From the NCBI GenBank assembly GCA_002964805.2, contig PUDQ02000003.1:1240001-1304000 (forward strand): a stretch of DNA of 64,000 nucleotides. Reading direction: 5' to 3'. The stretch's first letter is position 1; each line of letters begins with the position of its first letter. Under the pieces are notes generated by a model. The model was given only the letters and a program-made list of their open reading frames with translations. It was not told the origin of the DNA and made no database searches. Below are positions 1 through 12,744 of this stretch, in pieces. This stretch comes from Trametes villosa (Eukaryota > Basidiomycota > Agaricomycetes > Polyporales > Polyporaceae). Made by a program: the position numbers and the translations under genes.

Positions 1-1254
1 AAGCGCGCGATCACATCCCCTCTCGCCTCTCTGCGGGCAGATGCAGGACTCGCAGTCTGCGCCCGGGCACTACGAGGAGACGCGCCAACCCCGGCATCCA
101 ATCCCCCTACCAGGCATGCCGATGGTCCCGAGTGGCTACACTACGTTCCGTCATTCTGCTTTGTATGGCCGCCGCGCGGCGGCACGCGGTTCATCTCCTA
201 TGACCGCGACTGCTGGGGCCGGCACAGCGGCCGATAGCGAAAGCGAGGAGCCGCCACACGCAGGGCTAGTGCACGGGCAGTCCATGCAGCGCATACCAGT
301 CCCGATGTCGATGATGATGACCACCGTGAGCAGCACAGTGAGCGTGGGGCCGGGGAAGGCTGGCGGGGCGACGCGGTAGGAGAGTGACCTAGGCGAGCGA
401 GCACGAGGGCGAAGGGGCAGGAGGGGCAGAAGGAAGAGAAGTTTAGAAGACGTGTACTTGTGAGTTATCCTACTGTATCCGACGGAACCTAATGTCGCGG
501 CGCGGCGTGCCCTGTGTAATTTTATGTGTACTTCGTATGGCTCGCGTTGGCGGGGTGCCCTGCACGTTCGTGGTCGCTCGATCGCTATACGCTCGCCCGA
601 CCTCGGAGGTGACTGGTTTTGTCGAGGCGTGTGAGACCGCTGGGGCGTTCCCTACTTTAGGTGAGTCTTCGTACTTCTGCTGGATGCCTGTACTGACGAC
701 TTTCGTTTCCTTTGCCTTGTATAGTGATCGCCCTCGATGTACATGGACCCAACTAACTCGGTCTGGGGCCTGCACGATGCGCTAGCAAGTTACATCTCCG
801 AGGGTTCAGGATATACTGACGACGTAAAGCAGTTGAGGGCGCTGAACAGTGCTTGGCGCCACTTTGCTGGGCGAGTAGTTGTATCGTTGCTGATGTACGA
901 ACTCTTCCCCCCTTGCTAAGTTTCATTATCTCATTATCAGCTCCGTGAATTAGCTACGTTGTGCTCGGACAGCATGAGCACTACTCTGGATGGACGCCGC
1001 GGAAATGAGCTGCGACCTGCAAGCGTACCTGGGACGCCATAGAGGCTCTCGCGAAGCACCGCCAGAACCTCGTCACGAACGAGCGTCGCCTACTCTTCGG
1101 CTGCCCCGCTGAACTCAACGTCCACGATGCGACTTCGCGGCCCGGCGTGCTGTCAACGCTATATCTGAATACGTGCGGATGGGGCATAAAGGACGTCAGT
1201 CATACGCCACCTGCAGGCTCTTTGGCTCGGCCTCCGCGTACCACTGCACTCGAC
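1..1254. other. left edge of the window, no confident gene
   Basis: Several short open frames overlap here on both strands and none shows a recognisable domain. On the + strand an ATG at 41 opens a 112-codon frame rich in Ser, Met and Gly that could be the tail of a gene entering from outside the window. From about 737 to 1200 there are protein-like stretches in different frames (for example LRALNSAWRHF near 830, and IEALAKHRQNLVTNERRL near 1040), interrupted by stops. This looks like a decayed gene or an exon series I cannot join. The stretch also contains the promoter of the permease that starts at 1255. Confidence 0.3.
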
Positions 1255-3767
1255 ATGCCCGACCTCGAGAAACCACCAGCGACCCCGATAGACGTGAAGA
1301 CGGCGGAGGCGGAGGCGGAGGCGACGTACTCGGGAACCCTCCCCTTTGCCTACGACGACGACGGTGTACCCACTTGCTCCGCTCTCGATGCCGAAGAGGA
1401 GAGGCGTATCTGGCGTAAGGTCGATAGGCGTATTATTCCCATTGCCACAGCGATGTATCTCGTCTCGTACCTCGACAGAGGTAACATCGGTGCGTCTATC
1501 AATCCGTGATTGCGCCCTCAGCGTGAACTGACCTTGCTGTACGTCCCAGGCAACGCGAAGCTCCAAGGGTTGCTCACTCAGCTCGATCTCGACGGAGAGA
1601 GGTACAACATTGCCTTGGTAAGCTTCATGACCATGTACGATGCTCGTCGCGCTTACCTCTTGCAGACAATGTTCTATCTAGTAGGTACCAGTTGCGCGTG
1701 GTCTCCGATATCGTTCTCACAAAGTGTCAAGTTCTATCTACTCTTCACTATCCCATCGAAGTGAGCATTATGTTGTGGATCGTATGTCGCCGATGACTGC
1801 TGACCCCCTCGCGTACAGCTTGGTGCTCAAGAAATTCCGACCTTCGCGCTGGCTCCCCGGCCTCACAGTGCGTCTTCCGTCTGAAATCTTTACGTGAGAT
1901 TAGTTCCTGAGACCTCTGTAGCTTGTTTGGGGAATCGCAGCGTAAGACGACGTCGAGATTCACCATAGCGAATGTCTAATGCTGGCGACGGGTGGCACAT
2001 AGCACATTGACCGGCATTGTTAAGAGGTAGGGTGCGCCTTTTCCTCTGCATCCTTCCCTCTCTGAACCCTGCATCCTTCAAGCTACCCGCAACTCATCGG
2101 TGTGCGCATTGTCCTCGGCGCGGCCGAGTCTGGGTTGTCTCCCGGTATATATTACTGGTATGTGCTGAGCATGTTCCTGTGTCGGATGTGTGTGCTGTTG
2201 TGCCTAAACACTGCCCATTTGCTAGGTTGTCGATGTGGTACCCACGGCATATGCTCCTGTGGCGATTCGGACTGTTCTGGGGAGGTGCAACATTCGCTGG
2301 GGCGTTCTCGGGCCTACTGGCGTACGGCATCTCCTTCATGTCCGGAGCAGGAGGCTTACTCGGGTGGTCCTGGATTTTCGTAAGTACATCAAATGTCTGC
2401 GAAGTTCGCGCTGCAAGTTCACCCTCTCGAAGATCATTGAGGGCCTGTTGACTGTGGTCGTCGCACTCATCGCATTCGCTGGTACGTATTCAATCCCGAG
2501 TGTTAGGCATAGCGAATAGGGCTGCTCATCAGTAGTCCGCCCTCGTAAATCTAGCATTTGTCGACCTCCCCGATACCGCCACCTTCCTCACAGAGGAGGA
2601 ACGTTGTTTCGTACTTGAACATCTCAGTGGGCATCTTCAGCTCTTCACCACTGGTTTCCAATTATGAACTGACATACTGCGTGGACAGAGGCCGATAACG
2701 GATCTGTCGGGGAGGAGGAAGGTTTTCGGCTTGGCCATCTCACCAAGGCGCTCTTCGACTGGACGATTATCGCTGGGAGTATTGGCAACATGGCTGTCGT
2801 GACGCCGAGTGCGTTCAGGCTTTAACTTGTCGCTGTGCACTTTCGGCTCACGTACCACACTTGTCAGTCTATGGAGCCGCACTTTTCCTGCCGTAAGTGG
2901 TTCATACACTCAGACTACCGACGCCACCAGGCTAACCGGAGTGTTGAAAGTTCAATCATCAACGGGTGCGTGTGCCTTCATTCTTGCGCTCACTCGTACC
3001 TTACCCCCCTGTAGATTCGGCTTCAACACTGCCATATCGCAGCTGCTCACCGTTCCGGCGTACATGATAGCAAGTGAGCGCGTCTCAGCCGTAGCTGTCC
3101 CCTGTTCTTCTGACGCGGCGCGCTCACTTTGCAGCTGTCAACGTTCTAATATGCTCAAAGCTGTCTGACCACATCAAGATGCGCTCGCCGTTCGTTTTTG
3201 CAGGACTCTTGCTGTCGTTTGTAGGCTTCGCGATCAACGCCTCCGACGCGAGCATTGGTGTCAAGTACTTCGGGACATATCTCATCGTCATCGGCTGCTA
3301 CCTCAGCGCTCCCATCATCATAGTCTGGTACGTCCTGGTGATACGGCTCAGAGCACCACTTAGACGGTCACACTGCTCTTACAGGCTGGGTAATAACACG
3401 GTGGGCCACTACAAGCGCGGCATCGGCATCGGCTTGCAAGTCATGGTCGGCAATATTGGGGGCATCATCGCTAGCAACGCTTACCGTGTCCGCGACGCGC
3501 CGCGCTATCTCCCAGGACGTACGTGACTCAGTCATCTATGTCCGGTACATCCTCATCCCGACTTTCTGTATAGATGGGGCTGAGCTCGCGTTGACCGGGA
3601 TGGGCCTCGTCCTGATTCCATTCACGGCATTCGCTTACTGGCGCGGGAACAGACGGCGCGACGCGAAACAGCGAGAAGCACGGGAGACGGGGACAAAGGT
3701 TGAGTATACGGCGGAAGAGCTGAGGAGGATGGGCGAGCGCGCACCTGCGTTTCGGTATACGCTGTGA
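1255..3767 (+). CDS. MFS permease 1, anion:cation symporter (Dal5-like) family
   Basis: This is probably a plasma-membrane transporter of about 500 residues from the fungal allantoate/Dal5-type branch of the major facilitator superfamily. That family moves small organic anions such as allantoate, vitamins or nicotinate; the substrate cannot be read from sequence. The start at 1255 opens a hydrophilic N-terminus, followed by the family signature around RRIWRKVDRRIIPI and the first membrane helix ending YLDRGNIG. Later exons carry LVLKKFRPSRWLPG, LWYPRHML-like and GGATFAGAFSGLLAYGISF segments, then LLTVPAYM, GHYKRGIGIG and the C-terminal signature TAEELRRMGERAPAFRYTL. The coding region is broken by roughly a dozen short introns. 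At the splice junctions I followed, sites align with those of the paralogs at 4233 and 24260. I see no disabling change. The next paralog lies 465 bp downstream in tandem. Confidence 0.88.
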
Positions 3768-4232
3768 TTCACTCAAGCGCTGTTTGTGGCGTCGACGCCA
3801 TCTCGAAAAATGACGATTCGAGCTTTCTTGGTACGGTACTCTCTGTTCTCGCCGGATAGTCACCACGGGTGTGCCTGCTCATCCGTAAGCCGGCTCCGAT
3901 AACGGCAGCGTACTGCATGGTAAGCAACACATTGCATGCCGCATCTGAAAACTACTGAATGCGCGTAGGCGGTTAGCAGGATTCTCCTCTTTCTACGTCT
4001 GTGGAAACTCCCACGGCATGAAGAGAAGCTCGTCTCCACCCAGCTTCTTGCCGCCTTCTGAAGTTCTTCGGTTAAGCTCGCCGGCCTATGGTCGCCTACC
4101 GATGGTCAGCTGGGATAGCTGAATGCCGGGCTGCGGATTAGACAGCTCCAGACGATATATGAGCTGACCTCTCTCGCCCCAAGTCTGCGTCTGCCGTCGT
4201 ATCTACCAGCAAGACCTCTGAGCTCGCTCGTC
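3768..4232. other. intergenic spacer between tandem permeases
   Basis: About 465 bp separate the two permease genes. I see no coding frame; it should hold the 3' region of the first gene and the promoter of the second. Confidence 0.6.
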
Positions 4233-6748
4233 ATGTTGTCTCCAACAGAAGAGAAGACGGGCCTCGAACCCGCGATGGTCGAAGAGGCCTCTCTCACCTC
4301 TTCTTGCGACGATCTTGCTCCTGTACTAACAGCCGAGGAGGAGAAGCGGTTGTGGCGCAAGGTCGACATGCGCCTTATCCCCATCTCTATACTACTCTAC
4401 TTAATGTCGTACCTTGACCGTGGCAACATCGGTTCGTCTGCACCTTACACTTGCAAGTGAGATCACCTCATTGACTGATATATTATGCTGTAGGGAACGC
4501 GAAACTTGAAGGGCTGCTCACGCAGCTAGATCTGACTGGTCAGAGGTACAATACGGCGTTGGTAAGTACACTGAAGTCCACGACCTTGCCGCCAGTGCTG
4601 ACCATATTGAAAGGCTATGTATTATCTGGTACGTTTCCGACAAGAATACGCGGCGAGGATCCATCTTTAAACACCTCCGACATCCAGTCCTACTGTATCT
4701 TCATCGTCCCGGCGAAGTATTATGATTTTCATGTACAAACCTCGTGCTTTACTGATCCTCACCCTGTGCTGCGGCAGCCTGGTCCTCAAGAAACTGAGGC
4801 CGTCTAGATGGCTTCCGAGCCTCACGGTATGCTCTCTTCCTTCGCCAGGCCTCTAGATACTGAGAAATAAGTAGCTCGCGTGGGGTATTGTTGCGTGAGC
4901 TGTTCCTACCTCGCTACGTTTCCGCGTTCAAGTGCGCTAATTGCAAGAACGACAGAACCTTGATGGGTCTCGTCAAAAAGTACGTGCTCGAATGAATCCT
5001 GATCTATCGTTCATAACCTCTGTATAGCTACCCCCAGCTCGTCGCGGTGCGTGTATGCCTCGGCATCGCCGAGTCCGGGATGTCCCCAGGGATATATTAC
5101 CTGTCAGTCTCCCCTCTCCGCGCTACCTGACCGTGTGGACTCGTTGTCCTAAATGCTCTTGCTGGCTCCCGCAGCCTATCGCTATGGTACCCGAAGCACA
5201 TGCTGCAATGGCGATTCGGAGTCTTCTGGGGCGGCGCGACCTGCTCGGGCGCCTTCTCAGGGCTGATAGCGTACGGCATCTCTTTCATATCCGGCACCGA
5301 CGGGTTGCTCGGATGGTCGTGGATCTTCGTGAGTTCCCATCTTCGTTCTTCACATCTTCAGGTCGGCTTGTGGGCCTGATGATGTACTATTAGATCGTCG
5401 AAGGACTAGCTACTGTGGCTGTCGCCATCCTTGCGTTCTTTGGTACGTGTTACCCTCCTCTCTAAGATGGGTTCGGTAACTCACTGCGCTATGGCTCTCC
5501 GCAGTGTTCGTCGACCTTCCGGATACAGCAACGTTCCTTACGCCAAGAGAGCGCACCTTCCTGCTGAACCGCCTGAGTGCGTATCAATCCATGTAGCATC
5601 ATTGTATGAATCGCTTACCCGCGTTCACCAAACACCGCCAGAGAGCGACTACTCGGCAGGTGGCGAGGAGGAGCATTTCGAGATGCGACAGATTCCACGC
5701 GCGATATTTGACTGGAAGATTGTCGTTGCATCCATAACAGATGTGACCATCTCTATGCCCCGTGCGTCCTCCCTTCATCTTTCGACGAGTTCGTAGCTTA
5801 TGGGGCTACTCTGGCACTAGTCTATGGTATTTCTGTGTTCCTACCGTGAGTGCAGCTTGATCTTCTCTCTGATTTATGGCTGACGCCTAAGCTTGAACAG
5901 TTCGATCATCAACGGGTAAACGACATCCCTGAGCCCTCTCAGAAATTCGTGATGCTCATTATCCGCTACATCTACGCAGCTTTGGGTTCGACACGGTCAC
6001 CTCCCAACTGCTCACAGTCCCGCCTTATATTCTCGCCAGTGAGCATACCCTACCTTCTATGATCTCCTTCGCCAACTGACTGTTCTACATAGCCGTCATT
6101 GTCCTCATATGCTCGATCTACTCCGACCGCATGAAGCTGCGCTCCCCGTTCGTCTTCGCGGGACTTGTGCTCACGATGATTGGCTACGGCGTCAACGTCG
6201 CGAATGTCAGCATCGGCGCCAAGTACTTCGGGACATACCTCGTCGTCATCGGCGCGTACCTCAGTGCACCGATGGTTATTACCTGGTACGCTCGCCGTCC
6301 TTCTGAACGCCGCGGCGCTCTAGAAAAACACTAACGGGAACGATTAGGTTGGGAAACAACTGTGTCGGCCACTACAAGCGCGGCATCGGCATCGGGATGC
6401 AAGTGATGTTCGGGAACATCGGCGGCGTCATCGCGAGCAATGTATACCGCATCCAGGATGCCCCGCGCTACACTCGCGGACGTAAGTCATACGTCTACAC
6501 TTGAGCACCATCTAATATCCGAGCATAACACTAATAACCCTTGCCGAATATTAGACATCGTCGAGATGGCATTTATCGCACTGGGCATCATCCTTGTCCC
6601 GCTCACCGCACTCGCGTACGTGCAAGGCAACAAACGGCGCGACGCAGCGGCGCGCGAACGGGAGGAGAAGGGTGTAGTTGACAACTACACGCCGGAGGAG
6701 CTGAGGGAGATGGGAGACCGTGCGCCCGATTTCAGGTACACTCTTTGA
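4233..6748 (+). CDS. MFS permease 2, anion:cation symporter (Dal5-like) family
   Basis: This tandem paralog of the permease at 1255 has the same exon plan. The ATG at 4233 gives an acidic N-terminus and then the conserved block EEEKRLWRKVDMRLIPISI and YLDRGNIG. Exons continue through NAKLEGLLTQLDLTGQRYN, LVLKKLRPSRWLPS, LSLWYPKHMLQWRFGVFWGG, FGFDTVTSQLLTVPPYILA, SIGAKYFGTYLVVIGAYLSA and LGNNCVGHYKRGIGIGMQV, ending PEELREMGDRAPDFRYTL. The membrane-segment pattern matches a 12-helix transporter. The family's usual role is proton-coupled uptake of small organic acids or vitamins; the substrate is not determinable. The first and second copies are more alike in their C-terminal halves than either is to the third copy at 24260, which suggests a later tandem duplication. 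Confidence 0.88.
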
Positions 6749-8389
6749 ATGTGGAGAGAAATATCACCAGCATAGGTCGCGCACGACTTGAGAGGGGAAA
6801 GCTTTCTGGATCCACGATGGTAGGATTTCGGTACCTCACAGGCTATCGGACACATTACATGATGACGCAAGGGGGAGTTGACTTCGCTGCTTCCGGCCCT
6901 GCAGTGGCAGTCTCCTGGGGCCCCACATTCTCACCGGAGGGTGGCGGATCTTCGACTGATGCACAGGAGAGGTATTCAGCAAAGAGAAGATGTTCAGCGA
7001 AATTGAGCAAGCTCACCCTCGGGCGCCGCTTTGGCAGGGCGGGGTGCATCGGGCTTGTTCACACTGCTAACCGCGCTCTGCTGCTCGCTGCGGCTGGTGG
7101 TCGTGTTGGTGTTGGAGTTCATCTAGGATCGGAGGTATGCTAAGCGTTAGTATAAGCTCAACGGGGCGGATACTCACGATGCCTATTGCAGTGATTGTGC
7201 GAAGTTGGGCTAGGGATGCGTGCGGGGGAGCCTGGCTAGTAGGTTACGACCGAAGGGCCCACGCTTGAGTTGATATAAGAATCCTAGCAGGCGATGCTCC
7301 GTTTGCGAAGAACGAAGTGTGGCGGGCATTCCCAGCCGACGTCAAATCGGGGGCGTATTATCCGCACCCACATCCGACGCAAGCGGGACAGCCCTGTCTG
7401 GTGGCGCGACAGTAGCCCTCCGGCCATATCAGCGTATTCGGCATTCAGACATCGGCGCCGGGCATGTTGTTATGCGTGGTGGCCTATCAATTGGTCTGCA
7501 GATGTGCGGAGCGAGTGCTAGCGTGCGGAGGTACTTCATAAAATATGTTCGAGCCAATGGTTCAAGAGTTACATGATCACGCAAGGGACGAGCGACTTCG
7601 TTGGCACTGGCCCTGCGGCGCGGGACGGAGAGTTGATGACGTAAAGAGGTTTCTCTGAGGATCCCGCCTCGTTTCCGGTTGAGCCTAACGTTCGCATAGG
7701 GAGGTCAGTACAAAGCACAATGCTCGGTCACTCTGGGAACCCTCACTCTCAACCTCGTTCTCCTCCGCCACCGTGAGCAGGCGGGAGCCCTCACTAAGGT
7801 CGTCGGTGCTGCTTGCAGGGCTCTCTTGCACGGACTGAACTGTGACACGAGTGGTGTACATCTAGAAAAAGAGTACGGTAAACATAGATAGAAGCGAAAG
7901 GGAGGAGGTCGACACGGAGGTCCTTACGATGCCTGTGGACGTGATGGCGCAAATTCCCTAAGAGGCTGGAGAAGGGGATATGTTCGGCAGGTTCGTAACG
8001 ATGGAAGAGAGGGAGCGTTCCGAGTGTACATATACCGCGCACTTCAGAGTACGCGCTGCCGATTGCGCAGGGCATATCCCACCGGCGTTGGGCTGGGAGC
8101 ACACAGCCCACACGAGCCCGATACTTGCTGAATCGCCTGTCGTGTTACACGGTAACAGTATGGCGGAAATATCAGCCTGTCGGCGTGGAGAACACAAATA
8201 CCGGCGTAGAGAATCCGACAGAATCGGGATCGGCGACGGAGCCGTCAAATGGGCAGTGCCAGGCTGCCGGCAGCGAGGAGAGACATTCCGAAGAGTGGAG
8301 TACAACTCCCGGTTGATGGTCATTCGTACGGGACAGCGGCCCAAAGCCTACAAAACGCCTGCGAAGCATTCGGGTCAACAGTTCGGCGG
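6749..8389. other. gene-poor stretch with a diverged tandem duplication
   Basis: No confident gene. About 45 bp at 6854-6900 and 7571-7617 are clearly related (shared core TTACATGAT.ACGCAAGGG and GACTTCG, then GGCCCTGC). On the minus strand each copy is followed by a candidate last exon after an acceptor-like CTAG: one near 7121-7000 beginning MNSNTNTTTSRSEQQSAVSS, one near 7862-7685 beginning MYTTRVTVQSVQESPASS. The exon upstream of the second copy has a stop in the frame matching the first. This may be two remnants of a duplicated minus-strand gene, but the family is not recognisable from what remains. Confidence 0.35.
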
Positions 8390-11300
8390 TCAGTCATAGC
8401 CGCCAGTAGAGAGCGACGGCGGCAAGGCGTCCGACCTCGCTCCGCACGCGACGTTTATGTTGTCTGTGAGCTCCAGTTCGATGAGGGAGCCGCGGGTGAA
8501 AGCATCCCAGTCGATGAAGCAGTTGGACTTCCACGGCTTTCCGTCGATCTTGACGCTCTGGATTATCCAGTCAGAACACAGCATCACCGAGGCGGGGAAG
8601 CGATGGTCTGCTTTACCTGCACGAATACGTGCCCGCCGGTGCCGCTCTTCGGGTTGCCGCGGAAGCCGTTCGCGCGAATGGTGGTGGTCGTCTTGAGCAC
8701 CGGGTTCCGGAAGGAGATTTCGCGGAAGTAGGGGGAAGAGAGGAGGAACTGCCGTGTTGCGGGGAGAGGGTAGAGACCCGCGAGGTAAAACGCAACGTAG
8801 CTTCCCATGGCGCCGGAATCTGAGCACCATACAATTAGTAGGCTATTGCGATCACGCGGGGGCGGCCACATACCGTCGTTACCCGGAAGGCCATTCACGG
8901 AGGTGTTGTAGAACTCGGCGATGACTTGCCGAGAGCGCTGAGTGCTCAGCCCCGGTCTGTTCGCGTAGTGGTACATGAAGGGGATCTGCTGCGAGGGCTC
9001 GTCCGTGGAGTCGAAGTAGCCCTGATGAAGCGCGTGAGCCTGCAAGGCATACACATTGAAAGCGATAGAGCGTACCTCGTCAAAGATGAAGTTCAGACGT
9101 GACACGAACTTCTCCCTCCCGCCCTGAAGATTGATGAGCTTCGCGGTGTCGTGGGGCGCGTACTGCGAATACTGCGTAGGAGAACGTGTCAGAGTGTTTT
9201 GTAGCACAAGACTTCGAATAATACGTACCACTATAGGAGCGCCCTCGTAGAATCCATCATGATTCTGAGCGTTGAGGAAGCACGTCGCATGGATGGGATC
9301 GTGGATACTGCAGTGCCGTGGGTCGGTGAAGTTGAAGACGCCGTTTGCGAAGCGAGGCTGTAGTGGCTGGGACTTAGTTCACTTCGGGGATACAGGGCAT
9401 TGGTGTAACTCGCCTGGCTGAATCCAGCGATATCTTTCCTCCCTGGGAACGTAACATTGTGGTTCCAGACGTTCGCGAAGTTGCCCGAACGGCGAGCATA
9501 CTACATCAAATGTCAGAGGCGTATCCCAACGCAAAAGCTCTGCGCACTCACCTTCTTTGCGTCGTCAGAACGGCCAAGAATCTTGGCAACTTGGGAGATA
9601 GTGAAGTCGTCAAAGGCGTACTGTGCACAATCTCCATGAGGATCTCTTCGACACTGGGTGAGTATCGACATACCTCTAGCGTTCTGGACACCTGCTTGGA
9701 GTTCGTCCCACTTCGCTCCCAAACATCCGAAGGTATGTATCCGAGGGACTTCCAGATGTTCACCTGGCGCCCCTGGAGGTCCCAGTTTGGGGGTTGAATC
9801 TCGGCATCTGCGAGGAGCGCCTGGTATAACGCGTCGGCAGACACGTTGAGCTCCTTTGCGTGCTCGTGGAACCTGCATGAATGTTCAGATATCAGCGACC
9901 CTTTCGCCAACTGTACTTTTCTGAGAACGACGGACTTCACGAAGAACTCTGCGACAATCGGGTCTCCATCTATGCGTCGCCAAACGTCAGTACGCCATCT
10001 TCGCGCAAAGGACATGTTGACGTACTGCTTCCACCCTGGATGTAGTGCTTGGCGGTTGCCCCTCTGCACTCGGGCAGCCAACCTGTAGTAGTACGTCAGA
10101 GGGAGGCTCTCGCGACACTTAAAGTGGGGAGTCACCTTCGTGCTGCTGGATGTTGAGCATGCCCCGCACAATCCTCGAGAACGTAACGGGGTCGTGGAGC
10201 GCCATGAAGGAGTACAGCGTCCTGTAAGTATCCCACTTGCGTCGTATATGTCAGCTTGTCGTCATCGCCCGGATATGTCTGCACGAAGCACACACATTGC
10301 AGTAGAACGAGTCGAAGTATGGCTCAGTCGAATTCCAGAGAGGGTTTTCGCCAGTATCTGTTTAGTAAGTCAGCGTCGAGGAAATCATGCATGAAAGTGA
10401 CACGCACAGTCAGCTGGGGACAGATGAGTCCTGTAGAACGAGCTGTAGAAGAGGTCGACGATCTCTGGATCTACGTTCGCGGTATCGACCTGCACGCGCC
10501 CGAGGAGCTCGTTCCACTGCGCTCGAGATGCGGAGCGCACTCTGTCGAAGTCAAAGTCGGGGATCTCTTCCTCGGCGTTCGCGCAGGCCTGTTCAGTCGA
10601 GATGAAGGATACACCAACTCGCGCGAGAATGGAGGTCGTGCCTAGTTCGATTTCAGAGCGTGGGTCCGAGATATAATAGGTGTACACACCGTTGCCATTC
10701 GGAGCGAAGGTGAAGAGTGCGCCGAGCTGATCGGTGAAACCTGGGCCAGCAGTGAGTATAGCCCGCAGATTGACAACAAGTAGACGGACTGGTGTAGAGC
10801 TGCGTGAGCGTCACAGTCTGCTTCACAGGGAAATCTGCGAGCCATGCGCCGTACTCGGTGGGCGAACCCTGGGGTTACTGGTGAAAACGGGGGTCACATG
10901 AGTGGAACAAGGCACCTACAAGCTCATAACCGTCGCCCTTGAAGTCGACACAGGTGAACGCGCGGTACCGCCCAGGCCCGAAGGACGCTTCGAAGTGAGC
11001 TCCGCCTTCGCAGCCCGAATCAGTAGACGCATTACAGCGGCTCGACACGATACTAACCAGTAACCCGAGCCGTCTCAGGGTCGAGGTCCATGGAGGGGTC
11101 CGTGCTGCTCATCTGACCGTCGTTCGTTATGTCTACGACCATTCGAGGAGTCCTCGTCCCCTTGGGGAAGGTGTACCTGTGTCAGACTGAGTGTCACTCC
11201 TCGTAATCGTTATGTCTACCAACTTACCGATGAAGGGCAGCGCGGCGAGTCGATGTTAGCTCGACTCGAATCCCAGTCGACTGAACGATACGTAGTGAAT

Positions 11301-12067
11301 TGCTGCAGCGACTTATACGTAATGCGACCACGTACCAAATTGGTCGAAAAGTAACCAGGCTCAGCTGCGTCGTCGGGGGAGCCTGAGGTGGGGTGCGCGT
11401 TAGAGGCTAGTTGCGGGAGCCGGACGAAACAGGACAGACATACCATCTGAGAGTACCTTCCTAAGCGTTTTACGTCCTGAGAGAGACGTTTGGCATTCTT
11501 CGAACGTGTTTCCGACTCCGCACGATTTGAAGGCCCAAAGTTTGAACAGGGAGAGGGGCACGGCCTGCGCATCCTGGTTTAACGCACATACCCGAGATCG
11601 CATACGGTGGAACTCACTCCTCCAGTACCGTCGTCGTGTAACTGGGAGAAGCCCGTCGCGTTAAAGATGGGGTTTGCATCGTATCCCGCATGCTAACCCA
11701 ACAACATGTTAGGATATAGGTTAACACGTCTTAGTCCTTCGGGATGCTCACGTTTCCGGGAGAATCGGTGTCCATCCCGACCTTGACCATCCCATGAGGG
11801 ATTGTCGCACCTGCCGCCCTTCTGGTTACAAGCTGCGTTGGCGCGACGGGGAGATTCTCACTCACCCGGGAACGTATGGCCTCCATTGGTCGTCCCAATG
11901 AAGAGGTTGACGTGACTTGCCGCATCGCGGATGAACCTAGCGGAAGGAGACGCCGCAGCCGCAGCCGTAGCGGAGTTCGGCAAGACCGAAGACGCATCAG
12001 CGCCGACGAGAGCGGCTGCGGGCGCGAGCGTCGCCGCCAATCCAACCACTACACGTAGAGGCAGCAT
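8390..12067 (-). CDS. GH92 alpha-mannosidase A, secreted
   Basis: This is a glycoside hydrolase family 92 enzyme, a calcium-dependent exo-acting alpha-mannosidase family that trims mannose from glycoprotein glycans. The minus-strand ATG at 12067 starts a hydrophobic leader (MLPLRVVVGLAATLAPAAAL) consistent with secretion. It is followed by the family N-terminal signature ASHVNLFIGTTNGGHTFPG and LPHGMVKVGMDTDSPGN. Downstream exons give IRVELTSTRRAALHRYTFP, the DEPSQQIPFMYHYANRPG block and, across an intron, GLPGNDDSGAMGSY, a position holding acidic residues in the family. The protein ends ALPPSLSTGGYD. There are many short introns. TATATAT lies about 45 bp upstream of the start. A paralog with the same layout lies in opposite orientation at 36447-40201. 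At the intron inside the LHRYTFP codons, copy A uses a normal GT donor and copy B a GC donor. Confidence 0.88.
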
Positions 12068-12111
12068 GACGAGCAGACCACCGAAGAGGTCGCCGTGCAC
12101 CCTCTGCTCAA

Positions 12112-12118
12112 ATATATA
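12112..12118 (-). promoter_or_regulatory. TATA-like box of GH92 gene A
   Basis: On the minus strand the sequence reads GGTATATATTTG about 45 bp upstream of the ATG at 12067. The spacing suits a TATA box with a very short 5' leader. Confidence 0.45.
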
Positions 12119-12744
12119 CCGGCAGCCTTGAGAGACTTCTCCTCGGCGGGGACGGGATCAGACGTCGCCCTTGTCAAGTTGACCACTTCGCCCTAGTCGA
12201 GACCCCAGAAGGGGTCTCCGCGCCGAGCAGCTGACCGGTGACCATGCTCGTCGTTCGCCGCGGTATGGGGTGGATCTGATCAGGTAGCTGGACACGCTGC
12301 AAAGAACGGGGGGCATGTGAGGCGTGTAAAACGTACGATGCCCGCTCTGATAGGTTCACCGGGCGGGCGGTTGTACGGCGGGCCTGCTTTCGTGAACGAT
12401 TCGCGCCGGGCGCCGCCCAAAAGGTAGCTTCTCTGACCACGTGTTGAGGTGTTAACGGGGATCAGAAGGTGTTGTAAATGACAATAAGAACAACCCTCTG
12501 TCGTGGAGGGACGTGAGCATTCTAAGAGTACGGGCGGGTGACACCATTGCGTAGAAAAGGTTACGTACGGAAAGTATATAGCGAACGGATGGCTGCTCGG
12601 GAGCGTCTCCGAAGGCCTTTAGAAACCGGTCAGCATCCGTTACCTCCGGCGACCGTCCCGTCATATGGTCATACGCCCTGTAGATCACGGCATCGAAGCC
12701 ATCTGAAGCCCGGTAATGAAAACGCTGCATTGTACACTATCGCT
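12119..12744. other. intergenic region between GH92 A and the AAA+ ATPase
   Basis: About 630 bp without a supportable coding frame. It should contain the upstream region of the GH92 gene and the 3' end of the ATPase transcript, both on the minus strand. Confidence 0.5.
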
